Virus record (IMG/VR): IMGVR_UViG_3300036887_000068
Span: 1-30,288 of that record
DNA length: 30,288 bases
DNA from: a virus
Reading direction: 5' to 3' (one strand)
Of the stretch, positions 7,141 to 15,712 are shown in pieces. The translations under genes and the position numbers were made by a program. How positions within the stretch are numbered: position 1 is the first letter of the stretch; each line of letters begins with the position of its first letter. The notes under the pieces were generated by a model that made no database searches, was not told where the DNA came from, and saw nothing but the letters and a program-made list of their open reading frames with translations.

Positions 7141-8446
7141 AGACCATCCCCGTAGCATATCCGTGAGCTTGGATGACGGGTAACTGCTTTGCTAGTCTAT
7201 CACCAATGTCGGTTCTGTACATAGGATTGTTCGGGACCGACAGCCTTTTCAGGCGCCGGTAGACTTTCTGCTTGGCGTCGTAGACCGTATTACCTACAGA
7301 TGACATGACAAGTACATAGTCGCCAGCCGTGACTGGTATCAGTCGTGTCTCAACCTTCCCCCCCACGTCGACCGGAGCTTCGCCTTGCTGCATTTCACAA
7401 AAATGAACTCGTGGCAGCAACCCGTCAGTAATTCCATAGACCGGGATTCCAACAACTTCTTTTCGCGTCAAGTGAGAATACGGGTAATCCGGGATAGAGA
7501 GGACGACGCCCATGGCTATTAGATCAAGCGTAAAGTTGCCCGCGTCGAGGCCTTGTGAAAGGTCATGCAACCATTGTACGCAGTCTCCGGTGTGGAGGGC
7601 CTGCTGTATATTGTAAGTCGGCCAGCCGGGCCGCATCGTGAATTCCAGCGGCCACGCGTGTCCTTGCTCGTCAAGGATACAATTAACGTCAATGTACCCG
7701 ACGTAACCGGCTTTCGCCAAAAGTTCACCCAGCGGCTCGAGCATTATGCGCGCGAGTTTTGACCGGCGCACGTAGCGTAGAACTGTCCCTTGCTCGCCGG
7801 TGGCTACTCCTTTATCACCGTCCATCAATTTCTTAAACTCGAAATTCTCACACCACCCCGTGTTGAACCCGCCGGGGCCAAACCATCCGCCGACCGCCAT
7901 TTCGACGCCCTCGACAAATTCTTGCAGAATGAACGGCGCCTTGATCTTGCCGAACTTCTGCCACCGCTGGAGCATGAAGACCATGTCAGCGGGGGTCTTT
8001 GCGCAGTAGCTCAGCGCTTTGTCGGCATCGCCGGAGGGCTTTGACACGAACCGCCGGCCTTCCTTTTTCACGTAAACTATGGCTTTATTGTAATCGTTGA
8101 ACTCCTTGCAAGGGGGCGTTTCTATACCGTGCTTGCGCAGTACCTCCATGCCGATACCGCGATCGAGTTCCCATAGCGCCGTTTCGGGCGAGGGGCCGAT
8201 GATCGGCACCCCTAGTGCACGCCACGTGTCAAGCTCGCGCAGGTATTTTGTATTGTCAGCGAGGAAAACCAGGTCCGGCCAATGCAGCCAAGGGTGAAAG
8301 TCCTCAATTATCTCGACGAGCCCGCGGCCGATTGCCTTGGTCTTCTCAGTCTGCCGGATGAACAGCTTGACCTTGTGGCCGTCGCGTTGCGCCCGCATGG
8401 CAAAGTCGAGAGCGGCGCCGGCCTGGTCAATGATCAGAAGTCTCAT
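7121..8446 (-). CDS. PurD-like ATP-grasp ligase (GARS-like)
   Basis: A 441-aa protein. It opens with a Rossmann-like segment MRLLIIDQAGAALDFAMRAQ, followed by VPIIGPSPETALWELDRGIG and KHGIETPP, matching the PurD linker and ATP-grasp entry. ATP-grasp features: FVSKPSG (K136), ILQEFVEGVEMAVGG (E176-E182), and GYIDVNCILDEQGHAWPLEFTMRPG with D253, N255, E268, R272. Known PurD joins glycine to phosphoribosylamine in purine synthesis; the real substrate here is unknown. It is last in the virion operon, overlapping the upstream gene by ATGA, and converges with the replication operon. The C-terminal ~160 residues are less PurD-like. Assignment to the superfamily is firm, function is not. Confidence 0.88.
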   Translation of the reverse strand: MRLLIIDQAGAALDFAMRAQRDGHKVKLFIRQTEKTKAIGRGLVEIIEDFHPWLHWPDLVFLADNTKYLRELDTWRALGVPIIGPSPETALWELDRGIGMEVLRKHGIETPPCKEFNDYNKAIVYVKKEGRRFVSKPSGDADKALSYCAKTPADMVFMLQRWQKFGKIKAPFILQEFVEGVEMAVGGWFGPGGFNTGWCENFEFKKLMDGDKGVATGEQGTVLRYVRRSKLARIMLEPLGELLAKAGYVGYIDVNCILDEQGHAWPLEFTMRPGWPTYNIQQALHTGDCVQWLHDLSQGLDAGNFTLDLIAMGVVLSIPDYPYSHLTRKEVVGIPVYGITDGLLPRVHFCEMQQGEAPVDVGGKVETRLIPVTAGDYVLVMSSVGNTVYDAKQKVYRRLKRLSVPNNPMYRTDIGDRLAKQLPVIQAHGYATGMVFNESSI

Positions 8447-11400
8447 TGGACACCCTTGTATGGCTTCTTTTTATGTCGTGCGATATATGACTGTACAAAG
8501 GCATGCTTACCTGCCGGGCGGTAGCCTTTCACTTGCAATGTCGATTGCGTGTAGTCGTACCATGCCTTGTTTGCATCAGCCTCTAGCCTTTGGTGCTCCT
8601 TCATCTGTCTATAAGCTTCGGGATCGTGCGCGTACATCGGCGCCGGCCGCATCCCCATGAATCGCTCGACCCCGCCAATTTTCGAGCCGGGCAGTTGCTT
8701 CTCCATAGACTGCATGAAGATGGGCGCCATTTCGCCGAGAGAATACTCGAGATATTTGCGTAGCGCCGGCAGTGCGCCCATGTCGCTCGGCGCGATCGGA
8801 TGACCGGCCCAGTCGGCACCATTGGCGATGTGGTATGCCAACTGCAAGCCCATATTGCCCTTGTTCGCCAACTCTTGCTTGGGGTCAAACATGAAGGCAA
8901 TGAACTGCGGGTCGTAGCCGGGCCATACTTCCCGCTCGGGCTTGCCGGTGCGCGCATCAATACCGCCCGTCCGGGGGAAATAAAGATCCCGCCAGTCCGC
9001 CGGCGCTTCACCGGTACGGAAGTAGGTAGTCATCGCACCAACCGTCCCCGCTATAATTGCAAGGGCGACGGGGTAGGACATGTTAGGGGTCCAATCCCGG
9101 GTGAAGGGAAACTTGGCGGTGTCGCGAATAGCTTTGCCTGCCATGCGGCCTGTGCCAAGTTCGTAGGAGTAGGAGAAGACCGCGGCCTGTGCAATTTGTT
9201 TGGCGGTCTTATTCCACAAAATGTTATCGTGGTTCATCTCGCCAAAGCGATCGTCGATGATGTCGGCTGCCTTTCGCGCGAACGCCACCTGCTCGGCCTC
9301 GGTTGCTGTGGGGTTCTTGTTAAGCCAAGTGGTGATCATGTCGTACATCGCGCCGTTCTTTATCAGGGGGATGTAAACGTTGAACAGGGGTGAGTTGAGG
9401 GTTTCTAACGGGCTTGCGAGGGTTTTACCGACCGCTCGCGCGGTGCCGAGTACCGGGTGCGCCTTGACATCAGCCGCAGCGGCCTGTGCTTCGAGCTTCA
9501 GTGCGCCGCGCCGGAATGCGGTGAACAGGTTGACCGCGCCGCTGAAGCGGTACTCATCTATCGCGGCGCCTTTTCCCCGCATGCGGAAGTTGGCCTTGGC
9601 CGCAAGATCGACAACTTTCATCAGGTGAGGTGAGCCAATATCATGCAAGTACGCACGTTGGACTCGATACCCGCGTATCGCGGACGTGACGAATTTGAAA
9701 GGAGTCGCTACCACCGCTCGGGCGGTTCGAGCACTTCCTTTGGTAAGTTCACGACCCGCAGCCATAGGATGCCCATGCGCAATCTCCCGTGCAGTCCCGC
9801 CAACGGTCCCGGCAAGCTCATCTATGGCGTTCGAGAGGCCGCCCACGGTCGACTCCTTGACCATGTTCACCGCGTGGTAGGCGGAAATGGCGAGCTTCAG
9901 GGCCGTCATCGAGTTGAAGGCACCCTGTACCCCTCGCAGGAGAGGACCGCTTACCGGCCCGTTAGTTCCCTGCGAGATATAGTTGTTCCACACTGTCGCA
10001 AAACCTTGCGGGGCATAAGCAACCTCGTGTCGGCTTGTGCCTTTGGCCGTCCACCCTTTGAGTTCGGCCCAGCCGGTCGGCTGGGCGCCGCGCTTTTTGT
10101 AGATAACTTTCCCCGCGTCAGAGGCGGTCTCAATGACTTCGTTCGCACTGAGAAAGCGGCCGGCTGCGGTGATATCGCGGATGACGATCTCTATCGGGTC
10201 AGTCGTCACGGGGATGAGCCCGGCGCGGATACCATCCGCATAGGTCGCGTACTTCTTCCCCTTCGTGAAGCTGCTTGAGCCCTCCTTACCACCCCCGGCA
10301 AAAAACTCGCGCGCCTTCTCGGGGTCCTGCCACATCTGCTTAAGATGATCCTCTTCGAACTGCATCTTGTTTGTGGCGGACGCGGCCTCGTATTTACCTC
10401 GGTACTTCAGCATGACCCCGCGAATGGTATCGAGCAGTGGCTTAATCTCAGGCGAGGGCTCATAGCCGGCGGTCGCCTTCTCAGTGCGCCGTTGAATGTA
10501 ATCAATCACGTCGAAGCGCTCGCCTGGATCGAGCCCGTTCACAAACTTGCGATATTCCTCGAGCGCCGCGCTTGCGCGCTCGACGTCACGCGTCTCTTGA
10601 CCGGTCGCTTCGCGGATAAGCCCCTTTGCATACGCGGCGTCCGGGCCAAAGCCCGTAACGGCTTGGAGTTTCTTCGCTGCGAGTTTCAAGCCCTCAATGC
10701 GCCCGGGCTTTGCGAGCATGAATGCCTTCTCACGATCGGCGATGTTGCCCCTGAGAATGTCTTCGGTTGTGGCGACAGCGGCACCGACGGCCTTCCCTTC
10801 AGCAAGGGGGGCTTTGGCTTTAGCTTTGGGCGCGCCCGGCCAGATTTCCGGGGCAGGTTTTTTTGCATGCATAACTCGTTTGACGTCAGGATATTTCCTT
10901 TTGATGGCGGCCGACAACTGGCGCTTAAGCGCGGGGGAGGGCGTAGAATCATTTGTAAGTTCGACTGTTTTTATGTGGAATTTTTCACCGCTCACCCCCC
11001 CGTATACACGCCCTAAAACATCTCCATGCGCGTTTCTGATAGTAAAAAAAGGATTGCCGGGATCTTTGTACTGCGGATTGAACCCTTCGGAAAAGGAAGA
11101 CGGCGCAACCGATACAATCCCTTGCCGAGGTTTCCCCTCGCGCGCTTCGGCAAAGGAAGGTGGCGCGGGCGGTTCAAGCGGCTTCGGCGCCGCAACCGCG
11201 GGCGGTTCAAGCGGCTGCGGTTGCGGCGCCGGCTCGGGAATCTTCGAGCCTCTGATTATCGCACGCTCAGGCGCCGAGGCCGCCGGCTCTGAACCTCGGA
11301 TCATTGCAAGGAGCCGGGCGTTTGAGCCGACAGGGGTGACTATGTGCGGTAGTTCGCCACCGAAATAACCAGGATCAACTCCCTCGCCATAGGCGTAGAG

Positions 11401-11835
11401 TGTGCCAAGCACAGGAGACGCGAGCGATCGCACCGGGCCTTCAATCATATCCAGAAAGCTAGTGTAGGCTCCCGGAGTGCCAAAAGTTTCTTTTCCTCGT
11501 CGCCATTGTTCCTGGCCGGCCTCGAACTCGCTAGCAATGCTCTCACCCCAGCGTTTCAACATGCCCCCGGGCGCGCGGGAGAGCTGGCTTACCTCCGTAT
11601 CGAGTTCTGTAGGCTTTACGGGAACGGTCTTCGAGCTTAGTTCCTCCCCGGCCGGCGCGAGCGTGACGCCCGGCAGTTCGGGGTGAGGCCTCGGCGGCCC
11701 GACGCCTACCGGGAGCTTACCCGCAAAACTGTCATCGCCGGCTTGCGGGCGAGCAAACGCCGGACCGGCACTATTGTCTTGAGGGCGAGCGAACGCCGGG
11801 AGAGCGAACTTAGGGATACGGACAGGAGTGTCCAT
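8443..11835 (-). CDS. Very large putative internal virion / ejection protein (1130 aa)
   Basis: The largest gene. Residues 1-200 are Pro/Ala-rich with a near-repeat of AFARPQ; a small globular segment follows (FFTIRNAHGDVLGRVYGG). Long mainly helical stretches fill 350-900, with hydrophobic helices such as SYPVALAIIAGTVGAMTTYF near 940. The C-terminus is basic. The layout resembles large phage proteins of the ejected-core or polyvalent type (LPD38-like, from memory) that enter the cell with the DNA. No catalytic motif was recognised. The ATG follows the upstream TGA directly (TGA|ATG) and the end overlaps the ligase gene by ATGA. The late position after the tail genes supports a virion role. 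Confidence 0.75.
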   Translation of the reverse strand: MDTPVRIPKFALPAFARPQDNSAGPAFARPQAGDDSFAGKLPVGVGPPRPHPELPGVTLAPAGEELSSKTVPVKPTELDTEVSQLSRAPGGMLKRWGESIASEFEAGQEQWRRGKETFGTPGAYTSFLDMIEGPVRSLASPVLGTLYAYGEGVDPGYFGGELPHIVTPVGSNARLLAMIRGSEPAASAPERAIIRGSKIPEPAPQPQPLEPPAVAAPKPLEPPAPPSFAEAREGKPRQGIVSVAPSSFSEGFNPQYKDPGNPFFTIRNAHGDVLGRVYGGVSGEKFHIKTVELTNDSTPSPALKRQLSAAIKRKYPDVKRVMHAKKPAPEIWPGAPKAKAKAPLAEGKAVGAAVATTEDILRGNIADREKAFMLAKPGRIEGLKLAAKKLQAVTGFGPDAAYAKGLIREATGQETRDVERASAALEEYRKFVNGLDPGERFDVIDYIQRRTEKATAGYEPSPEIKPLLDTIRGVMLKYRGKYEAASATNKMQFEEDHLKQMWQDPEKAREFFAGGGKEGSSSFTKGKKYATYADGIRAGLIPVTTDPIEIVIRDITAAGRFLSANEVIETASDAGKVIYKKRGAQPTGWAELKGWTAKGTSRHEVAYAPQGFATVWNNYISQGTNGPVSGPLLRGVQGAFNSMTALKLAISAYHAVNMVKESTVGGLSNAIDELAGTVGGTAREIAHGHPMAAGRELTKGSARTARAVVATPFKFVTSAIRGYRVQRAYLHDIGSPHLMKVVDLAAKANFRMRGKGAAIDEYRFSGAVNLFTAFRRGALKLEAQAAAADVKAHPVLGTARAVGKTLASPLETLNSPLFNVYIPLIKNGAMYDMITTWLNKNPTATEAEQVAFARKAADIIDDRFGEMNHDNILWNKTAKQIAQAAVFSYSYELGTGRMAGKAIRDTAKFPFTRDWTPNMSYPVALAIIAGTVGAMTTYFRTGEAPADWRDLYFPRTGGIDARTGKPEREVWPGYDPQFIAFMFDPKQELANKGNMGLQLAYHIANGADWAGHPIAPSDMGALPALRKYLEYSLGEMAPIFMQSMEKQLPGSKIGGVERFMGMRPAPMYAHDPEAYRQMKEHQRLEADANKAWYDYTQSTLQVKGYRPAGKHAFVQSYIARHKKKPYKGVQ

Positions 11836-13047
11836 TCACTTAATTTCTTCCCAATTTACTCGGTCGTCGTAATCTCCTGAGCCTTTATATCTCAGCCTTT
11901 TGCCCTTATAGTCGATTTCCTCTCGGGGCGACTTCGTGAGCAGCCCGTTGAGCTTCCGCTTTGCCGTCTCCAGCGCTCCCCCGTCAGCTCGATTATCCAC
12001 CTCCGCATTACTCTTCCGCTCGGCCGCCGGGGGCTCGTGGGTGATACTTGGCTCGGTCTTGTACTCTCGTTCAATTTCCTCGCGCTGCTTGTCCAACTCC
12101 TTGATTTGACCAGCGGCTTCTTTGATTAACCGGGGCTTCTCCTCCGGGTCCACCATGACACTCGAGGCCTTTGCGTCGAGATCAAGCGCGCGCAGCTTGG
12201 CCTGCGTGTTCTCCTTTATAAGCCGCTGTTGCGTCTTAAGAGTGGCTTGTGCCGCGCGGTAGGCGAAGTCGCGCTCGTCCTTATTTGTAGAGTGCGACAA
12301 TACGTCGCGGTGAAGGGACAATTGTTCTTTAAATTGTTCGCTGAGTCGGGCTTCGTGCTGCTCTGCCAGCTGGACTTTGGTGTCGAGCGCTCGGCCGCGC
12401 TCCGTCTCTTGCGCCCTATGCGACCGTTCCACTTCTTCTTCCCTGCGGATGGCGAGTTGCGGTTGCACTTGCCGCCACGCCTGAAGCGCTTGCGTGTTCA
12501 TGACCGGCTCGAGTGTCTTAATCACTCGCATGAATTCCTCGGGGCGCCCCTGCGGGTTCGCCTGTCTCCAAGCCCGCGCGATCTGCTCGAGAGTCATTTG
12601 CCCGACCGGCAACTGCCCCTGAGGTTGCGCTTGCTGCGGGGGCTGCTGCGGGGGCTGCTGCTGGGGCTGCTGCGGGGGCTGCTGCGGGGGCTGCTGCGGG
12701 GGCTGCTGCTGCTGGGGCTGCTGCGGGGGCTGCTGCGGGGGCTGCTGCGGGGGCTGCTGCGGGCCACCCCCCAATGGACTTTGCAGTTGCCCCTGAGGTT
12801 GCGCCTGCGGGACGGGCGGTTGTGCACCGCCAATCCCGAGCTTGCTCAACAAGCCACCAAGCCCGGTCGGCTGCTGCGGCGGACCACCAAGCCCGTACAT
12901 TTGCAACAGCGTATTACCCGCTGGCGCATTGGATTGGTTCTGTAGTTTTTGTTGCAGCATCGCCATAATCGCCGGGTCAACCGTCTGTGCGAAGCCGCCT
13001 CCTACCGAGCCTAAAAGATTGCCGATACCACCGCCGAATCCTGCCAT
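11836..13047 (-). CDS. Gln/Pro-rich coiled-coil internal virion protein (403 aa)
   Basis: The first ~85 residues are Gly-rich (MAGFGGGIGNLLGSVGGGFA), resembling start segments of phage internal proteins. Residues ~86-145 are a PQQP low-complexity stretch made by a 12-bp tandem repeat. After that, MTLEQIARAWRQANPQGRPE is a compact helical segment, then ~200 residues of charged helix rich in E, K, R and Q, probably a coiled coil. No enzymatic motif. It lies between the Gln/Ala-rich 214-aa protein and the 1130-aa protein, the usual place for ejection proteins in podoviruses. Role inferred from position and composition. Confidence 0.75.
   Translation of the reverse strand: MAGFGGGIGNLLGSVGGGFAQTVDPAIMAMLQQKLQNQSNAPAGNTLLQMYGLGGPPQQPTGLGGLLSKLGIGGAQPPVPQAQPQGQLQSPLGGGPQQPPQQPPQQPPQQPQQQQPPQQPPQQPPQQPQQQPPQQPPQQAQPQGQLPVGQMTLEQIARAWRQANPQGRPEEFMRVIKTLEPVMNTQALQAWRQVQPQLAIRREEEVERSHRAQETERGRALDTKVQLAEQHEARLSEQFKEQLSLHRDVLSHSTNKDERDFAYRAAQATLKTQQRLIKENTQAKLRALDLDAKASSVMVDPEEKPRLIKEAAGQIKELDKQREEIEREYKTEPSITHEPPAAERKSNAEVDNRADGGALETAKRKLNGLLTKSPREEIDYKGKRLRYKGSGDYDDRVNWEEIK
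12631..12764. repeat. 12-bp coding tandem repeat (GGCTGCTGCGGG on plus strand)
   Basis: About eleven imperfect copies of a 12-bp unit encode the PQQP run of the Gln/Pro-rich protein on the minus strand. The flanks carry a matching word, TGCCCCTGAGGTTGCGC, near 12614 and 12786, each encoding AQPQGQ, so the block also sits between a longer direct repeat. Slippage or recombination could change copy number without shifting frame. Confidence 0.9.
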
Positions 13048-13048
13048 G

Positions 13049-13693
13049 TCACAACAACGACCCCACTGCTTTTGCTCCTGTGCCGAGAAGGTTACCTATC
13101 CCCAGGTTCGTTTGATTGGCGAGCTGCTGGTTGCCGATCGCGGCACTGGATTCTGTACCATATTGGCCGGTTGCCGCCTGTGTCGCGGAAGAGCCTGCCC
13201 CGAGGTAAGAAAGGTAGTCCTGGATTTGCTGTTGCGTGATACCCGTCGCCGTGCTGAGACCGCTTTGCGCGTTTGTGGCCGCCGAGCCAAGCAAACCTTC
13301 CGCCGTACTAGCGGCGGTACTCTCAAGCCCGACCTGTTGCTGGTTCCAGGTGTTGTTGAAATTCTGATTTTGCTGTGCCGCGAGCCCCGCGCCGTAGGGT
13401 GATCCCGCCATCCCCTGCTGGGAGAGTGTCGCATTGGTCTGATCTTGCTGCTGCTGATACTGCTGCGCGTAAAGGTTCGGGTTGAAGGCCGCGGCGTTCA
13501 GCGCCGTCTGCACCTGGGGGAGCAGGCTGGACGCGGTGCTCATGATTTGCGAGCCGGTACTCGAAGCCTGCGGTTGGAGGGCGCTAAGGCTTTGCGTACT
13601 CCCGAGCGCACTACTCTGCGCCTGATCCAGCGATGCAGTCGGGAGTTGATAGGCCGTGGTAGGCTGACTCGGCAGACTTGCACCGGTGCTCAT
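13049..13693 (-). CDS. Gln/Ala/Ser-rich internal virion protein (214 aa)
   Basis: No enzymatic motif. The product is rich in Q, A, S and N (NLYAQQYQQQQDQTNATLSQ near the middle, ITQQQIQDYLSYLGAGSSAT later) and ends with a Gly-rich NLGIGNLLGTGAKAVGSLL, similar to the start of the next protein. Small Gln/Ala-rich helical proteins in this position are typically ejected virion components. The start overlaps the upstream acetyltransferase-like stop (ATGA at 13690-13693); the next gene begins 1 bp after its stop. Composition and order suggest it acts with the 403-aa and 1130-aa proteins; this is inference. Confidence 0.75.
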   Translation of the reverse strand: MSTGASLPSQPTTAYQLPTASLDQAQSSALGSTQSLSALQPQASSTGSQIMSTASSLLPQVQTALNAAAFNPNLYAQQYQQQQDQTNATLSQQGMAGSPYGAGLAAQQNQNFNNTWNQQQVGLESTAASTAEGLLGSAATNAQSGLSTATGITQQQIQDYLSYLGAGSSATQAATGQYGTESSAAIGNQQLANQTNLGIGNLLGTGAKAVGSLL

Positions 13694-14214
13694 TGGAACA
13701 TCCTTTGCAAAACTAGTCCTGCGGGGGCAAACTCCAGCCGCTTTAAAAGCAGCTCCACCCGGGGATCGAACGCCGCATTGGTCTCAAAACGAAAAGCTTT
13801 CACGTTCATCCCCTCCAGCGCACTCAGGAGTCGCTTCACCATCCTATACCCGCGCAGCCCTTTACGCCACTCCGGCGCCAGGTAAACCGTGTCAGAAAAG
13901 CAATAGAGTGCGTCGTAGTGCATCGGCCGAGTTAAAAGACAAAGGACGAAGCCGATAATATGCGGAGCACGCGCCGTCCATACCTTCAGGATGTCCGAGC
14001 GCTCGTACTCGAAATACCGTCGCCAGTCCGGGTCAAGCTCGAGCCCCTCGGCGGTCGGTCCAAGTTCAGCAAAGTAGCGCTTGAACAGCGGCGCCAGTTC
14101 GGGAAGGACGAGTGACCATTGCTCCCACTGATAGAGCGTGCCTTCAGGCGACGCGGGGGCCGACAGTTGCGTCTTGTTTGGATGGCTCACTGCGGGTCGC
14201 ATCTTGGTTGACAT
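13690..14214 (-). CDS. GNAT-like N-acetyltransferase (174 aa)
   Basis: The core fits a GNAT fold: IIGFVLCLL as the central strand, SDTVYLAPEWRKGLRGYRMVK as strand plus the RxxGxxG-like acetyl-CoA loop, and KRLLSALEGMNVKAFRFET as the following helix and strand. GNAT enzymes move acetyl groups from acetyl-CoA to amines; phage copies near virion genes are common but mostly of unknown target. The frame is open to 14244, but ATG 14214 has an AAAGGGGGGGG leader immediately upstream, so I place the start there. It overlaps the upstream small gene by 71 bp and the downstream gene by ATGA. Confidence 0.75.
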   Translation of the reverse strand: MSTKMRPAVSHPNKTQLSAPASPEGTLYQWEQWSLVLPELAPLFKRYFAELGPTAEGLELDPDWRRYFEYERSDILKVWTARAPHIIGFVLCLLTRPMHYDALYCFSDTVYLAPEWRKGLRGYRMVKRLLSALEGMNVKAFRFETNAAFDPRVELLLKRLEFAPAGLVLQRMFQ

Positions 14215-14311
14215 GCCCCCCCTTTGGCTTACGGCTGGCGTCATCGACCGGCGGCGAGTGAGTCTTCAGACCAGCGAGCAGTCCTTTGCCATGTTCTTTG
14301 TGCTTTGCCAT
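14144..14311 (-). CDS. Small basic phage protein (55 aa)
   Basis: ATG 14311 (another at 14314) is preceded by GTGAGGG. The product begins MAKHKEHGKGLLAGLK and ends GHVNQDATRSEPSKQDATVGPRVA. The tail 'VN.DATRS.....T.GPR.A' is a pattern I recall from tiny unnamed phage proteins. It has no membrane segment. Its last 71 bp overlap the acetyltransferase gene in another frame. Function unknown. Confidence 0.6.
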   Translation of the reverse strand: MAKHKEHGKGLLAGLKTHSPPVDDASRKPKGGHVNQDATRSEPSKQDATVGPRVA

Positions 14312-14318
14312 CATGCCC

Positions 14319-14903
14319 TCACTTGATCTGTTCAATATAGCTGCCGTTGAGTGTCATTGTGCCGGAAGTCTCCGCCGTGCCTTCAATGAGCACCGTAATT
14401 GCCGAGGTATCGGTTACGGTCCACGCACCTTGCGCGGATGCCACGTTGGTTGTGCCGGTGGCGGCGTGCGCTTCAGCAGTCTGCGCGGAAGCGCCGGTCT
14501 TGTAAACGTAGAAGTCGCTCTGCCAAGTATTGCCTGACCCGGTGACAATCAGCGCCAATGTTGACCCGCCAAACGAGTAGGTCAGGGTTTTGGCGTTCGC
14601 ATCGGCCGAGTTGACGCCCCAGCAATGGATATGAATGCCCTGCCCGCCGCTTGCAAGGAGGCCGCCGGGAAGCGTGTAGGTCGCGAGGGGCTGGATGGTC
14701 GTCAACGTGGTCGCGGGCGTGCCGGGGGTTGAGCCGAGCAGGCCATCCACACCGGAGTTGATACCCAGGATGAGCTGGTTGAGCGTCGCCTGGATCTGAC
14801 TCGGGTCCTGCGGCCCGGCGCTCAGCGGCAGATTGGCGGCGAAAGTTGGAGCTGAAAAGCCCGATAATGCGACGGCAATCAATAATTTGATGAGACGATT
14901 CAT
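14319..14903 (-). CDS. Signal-peptide-bearing beta-rich protein (194 aa)
   Basis: From ATG 14903 the N-terminus is MNRLIKLLIAVALSGFSAPT then FAANLP: a textbook Sec signal with cleavage after A-x-A. The start at 14927 would add eight residues and bury the signal, so I prefer 14903. The mature part has a helix DPSQIQATLNQLILGINSG and then Thr/Ser/Gly-rich beta strands (GGSTLALIVTGSGNTWQSDF, TSGTMTLNGSYIEQIK), like phage fibre or jelly-roll domains. It follows the tail-collar gene, which also has a signal. Its role could be a virion protein, or an exported protein changing the cell surface; the sequence does not decide. Confidence 0.75.
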   Translation of the reverse strand: MNRLIKLLIAVALSGFSAPTFAANLPLSAGPQDPSQIQATLNQLILGINSGVDGLLGSTPGTPATTLTTIQPLATYTLPGGLLASGGQGIHIHCWGVNSADANAKTLTYSFGGSTLALIVTGSGNTWQSDFYVYKTGASAQTAEAHAATGTTNVASAQGAWTVTDTSAITVLIEGTAETSGTMTLNGSYIEQIK

Positions 14904-14962
14904 AAGGAAGCCCTTTGTTTGGTTCAAGATTTATACCCTGCTCTAGTTCACTAAGCAAGGAG

Positions 14963-15712
14963 TCAGTATTTGATCTCGCACTGTGCAGCCATTGTCGGCT
15001 GCACAGTGGGGAGCGGTGTGCCGGAGCCGCCGGAGGTGACGTTGGGAGATATCGTGCCCACAAGAGGGAGATTATATCCGACGCCGACGCCGGCTGAGTT
15101 TTGCCAAATAATTGTATACTCACCGCTGGAGTCGAAACTATGCCGGCCACCGTTAGTGCCGGAGGCAAGGAGCGAAAACGTCGTCGATGCGGGAAGACTG
15201 AAATTTGCCAGGTTGGCTTGCTGCACAACACTGCTTTGCACCCCTACCACCTCGCCGACACTATCCGCGCCGGTCAGCCTCCCCGTCGTTCCCTCCACGC
15301 TCGCCAAAACGCGCCCCTGCAAATCGGGGACATTGAACGTCGTCAAGCCATCCCCGGCTCCATAAGTCGTACCGATAGCGACGAACAGGTTGGCATAGGT
15401 CGTCCGACTCACCGCGGACCCGTCGCACGCTAAGAATCCCGGGTCGATACTCGTGGCCGCAGTCCAGGCATACTGCCCCGGTAAGATGAGGCTGCCCGAA
15501 GTTAGCGCCGACAGGCTTGCGATGTCGCTGTTCGCCCCGTTGTGCGCCGCGTATGTATTGACACAGCTTATAAGAGCGGCGAAGTTCGCGTTGACCTGTG
15601 TGCCGTCCGCCGTTACGCCGTTGATGAACGTAAAAGGCACGCTCGCGCAAATTGTCGCTGCCCCGACGACACTTGAATAAAACCAAAACAGGGCTGCTAA
15701 AAAAAGTCTCAT
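14963..15712 (-). CDS. Tail-collar domain protein with Sec signal peptide (249 aa)
   Basis: The N-terminus MRLFLAALFWFYSSVVGAAT is a signal peptide with likely cleavage after VGA. Then FINGVTADGTQVNANFAALI is the short oligomerisation-type segment common before collar domains. GFLACDGSAVSRTTYANLF, AIGTTYGAGDGLTTFNVPD and LQGRVLA form the phage tail-collar (microcystin-dependent-protein-like) core. A variable Ser/Gly-rich C-terminal half follows. Collar domains trimerise and bind receptors in tail fibres. The ATG overlaps the upstream tail gene stop (ATGA). The export signal is unusual for a part assembled in the cytoplasm. Confidence 0.85.
   Translation of the reverse strand: MRLFLAALFWFYSSVVGAATICASVPFTFINGVTADGTQVNANFAALISCVNTYAAHNGANSDIASLSALTSGSLILPGQYAWTAATSIDPGFLACDGSAVSRTTYANLFVAIGTTYGAGDGLTTFNVPDLQGRVLASVEGTTGRLTGADSVGEVVGVQSSVVQQANLANFSLPASTTFSLLASGTNGGRHSFDSSGEYTIIWQNSAGVGVGYNLPLVGTISPNVTSGGSGTPLPTVQPTMAAQCEIKY

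Noticed and set aside
7121-8446. Z-genome (2-aminoadenine) purine pathway
   Set aside because: That pathway needs PurZ and a dATP-degrading enzyme, neither of which is visible. A PurD-like ligase alone does not support it.
10345-11368. Two 223-aa plus-strand frames (10345-11016 and 10697-11368) in the 1130-aa gene
   Set aside because: They overlap each other and lie antisense to the long gene, with Arg/Gly/Ala-rich composition typical of GC-rich shadow frames.
12229-12945. 238-aa plus-strand frame with LLRGLLRGLLLG runs
   Set aside because: Antisense shadow of the PQQP repeat gene; no ribosome site, and it runs against the operon direction.
14963-15712. Diversity-generating retroelement target in the collar protein
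   Set aside because: No reverse transcriptase, template repeat or adenine-biased variable repeat was seen in the window.
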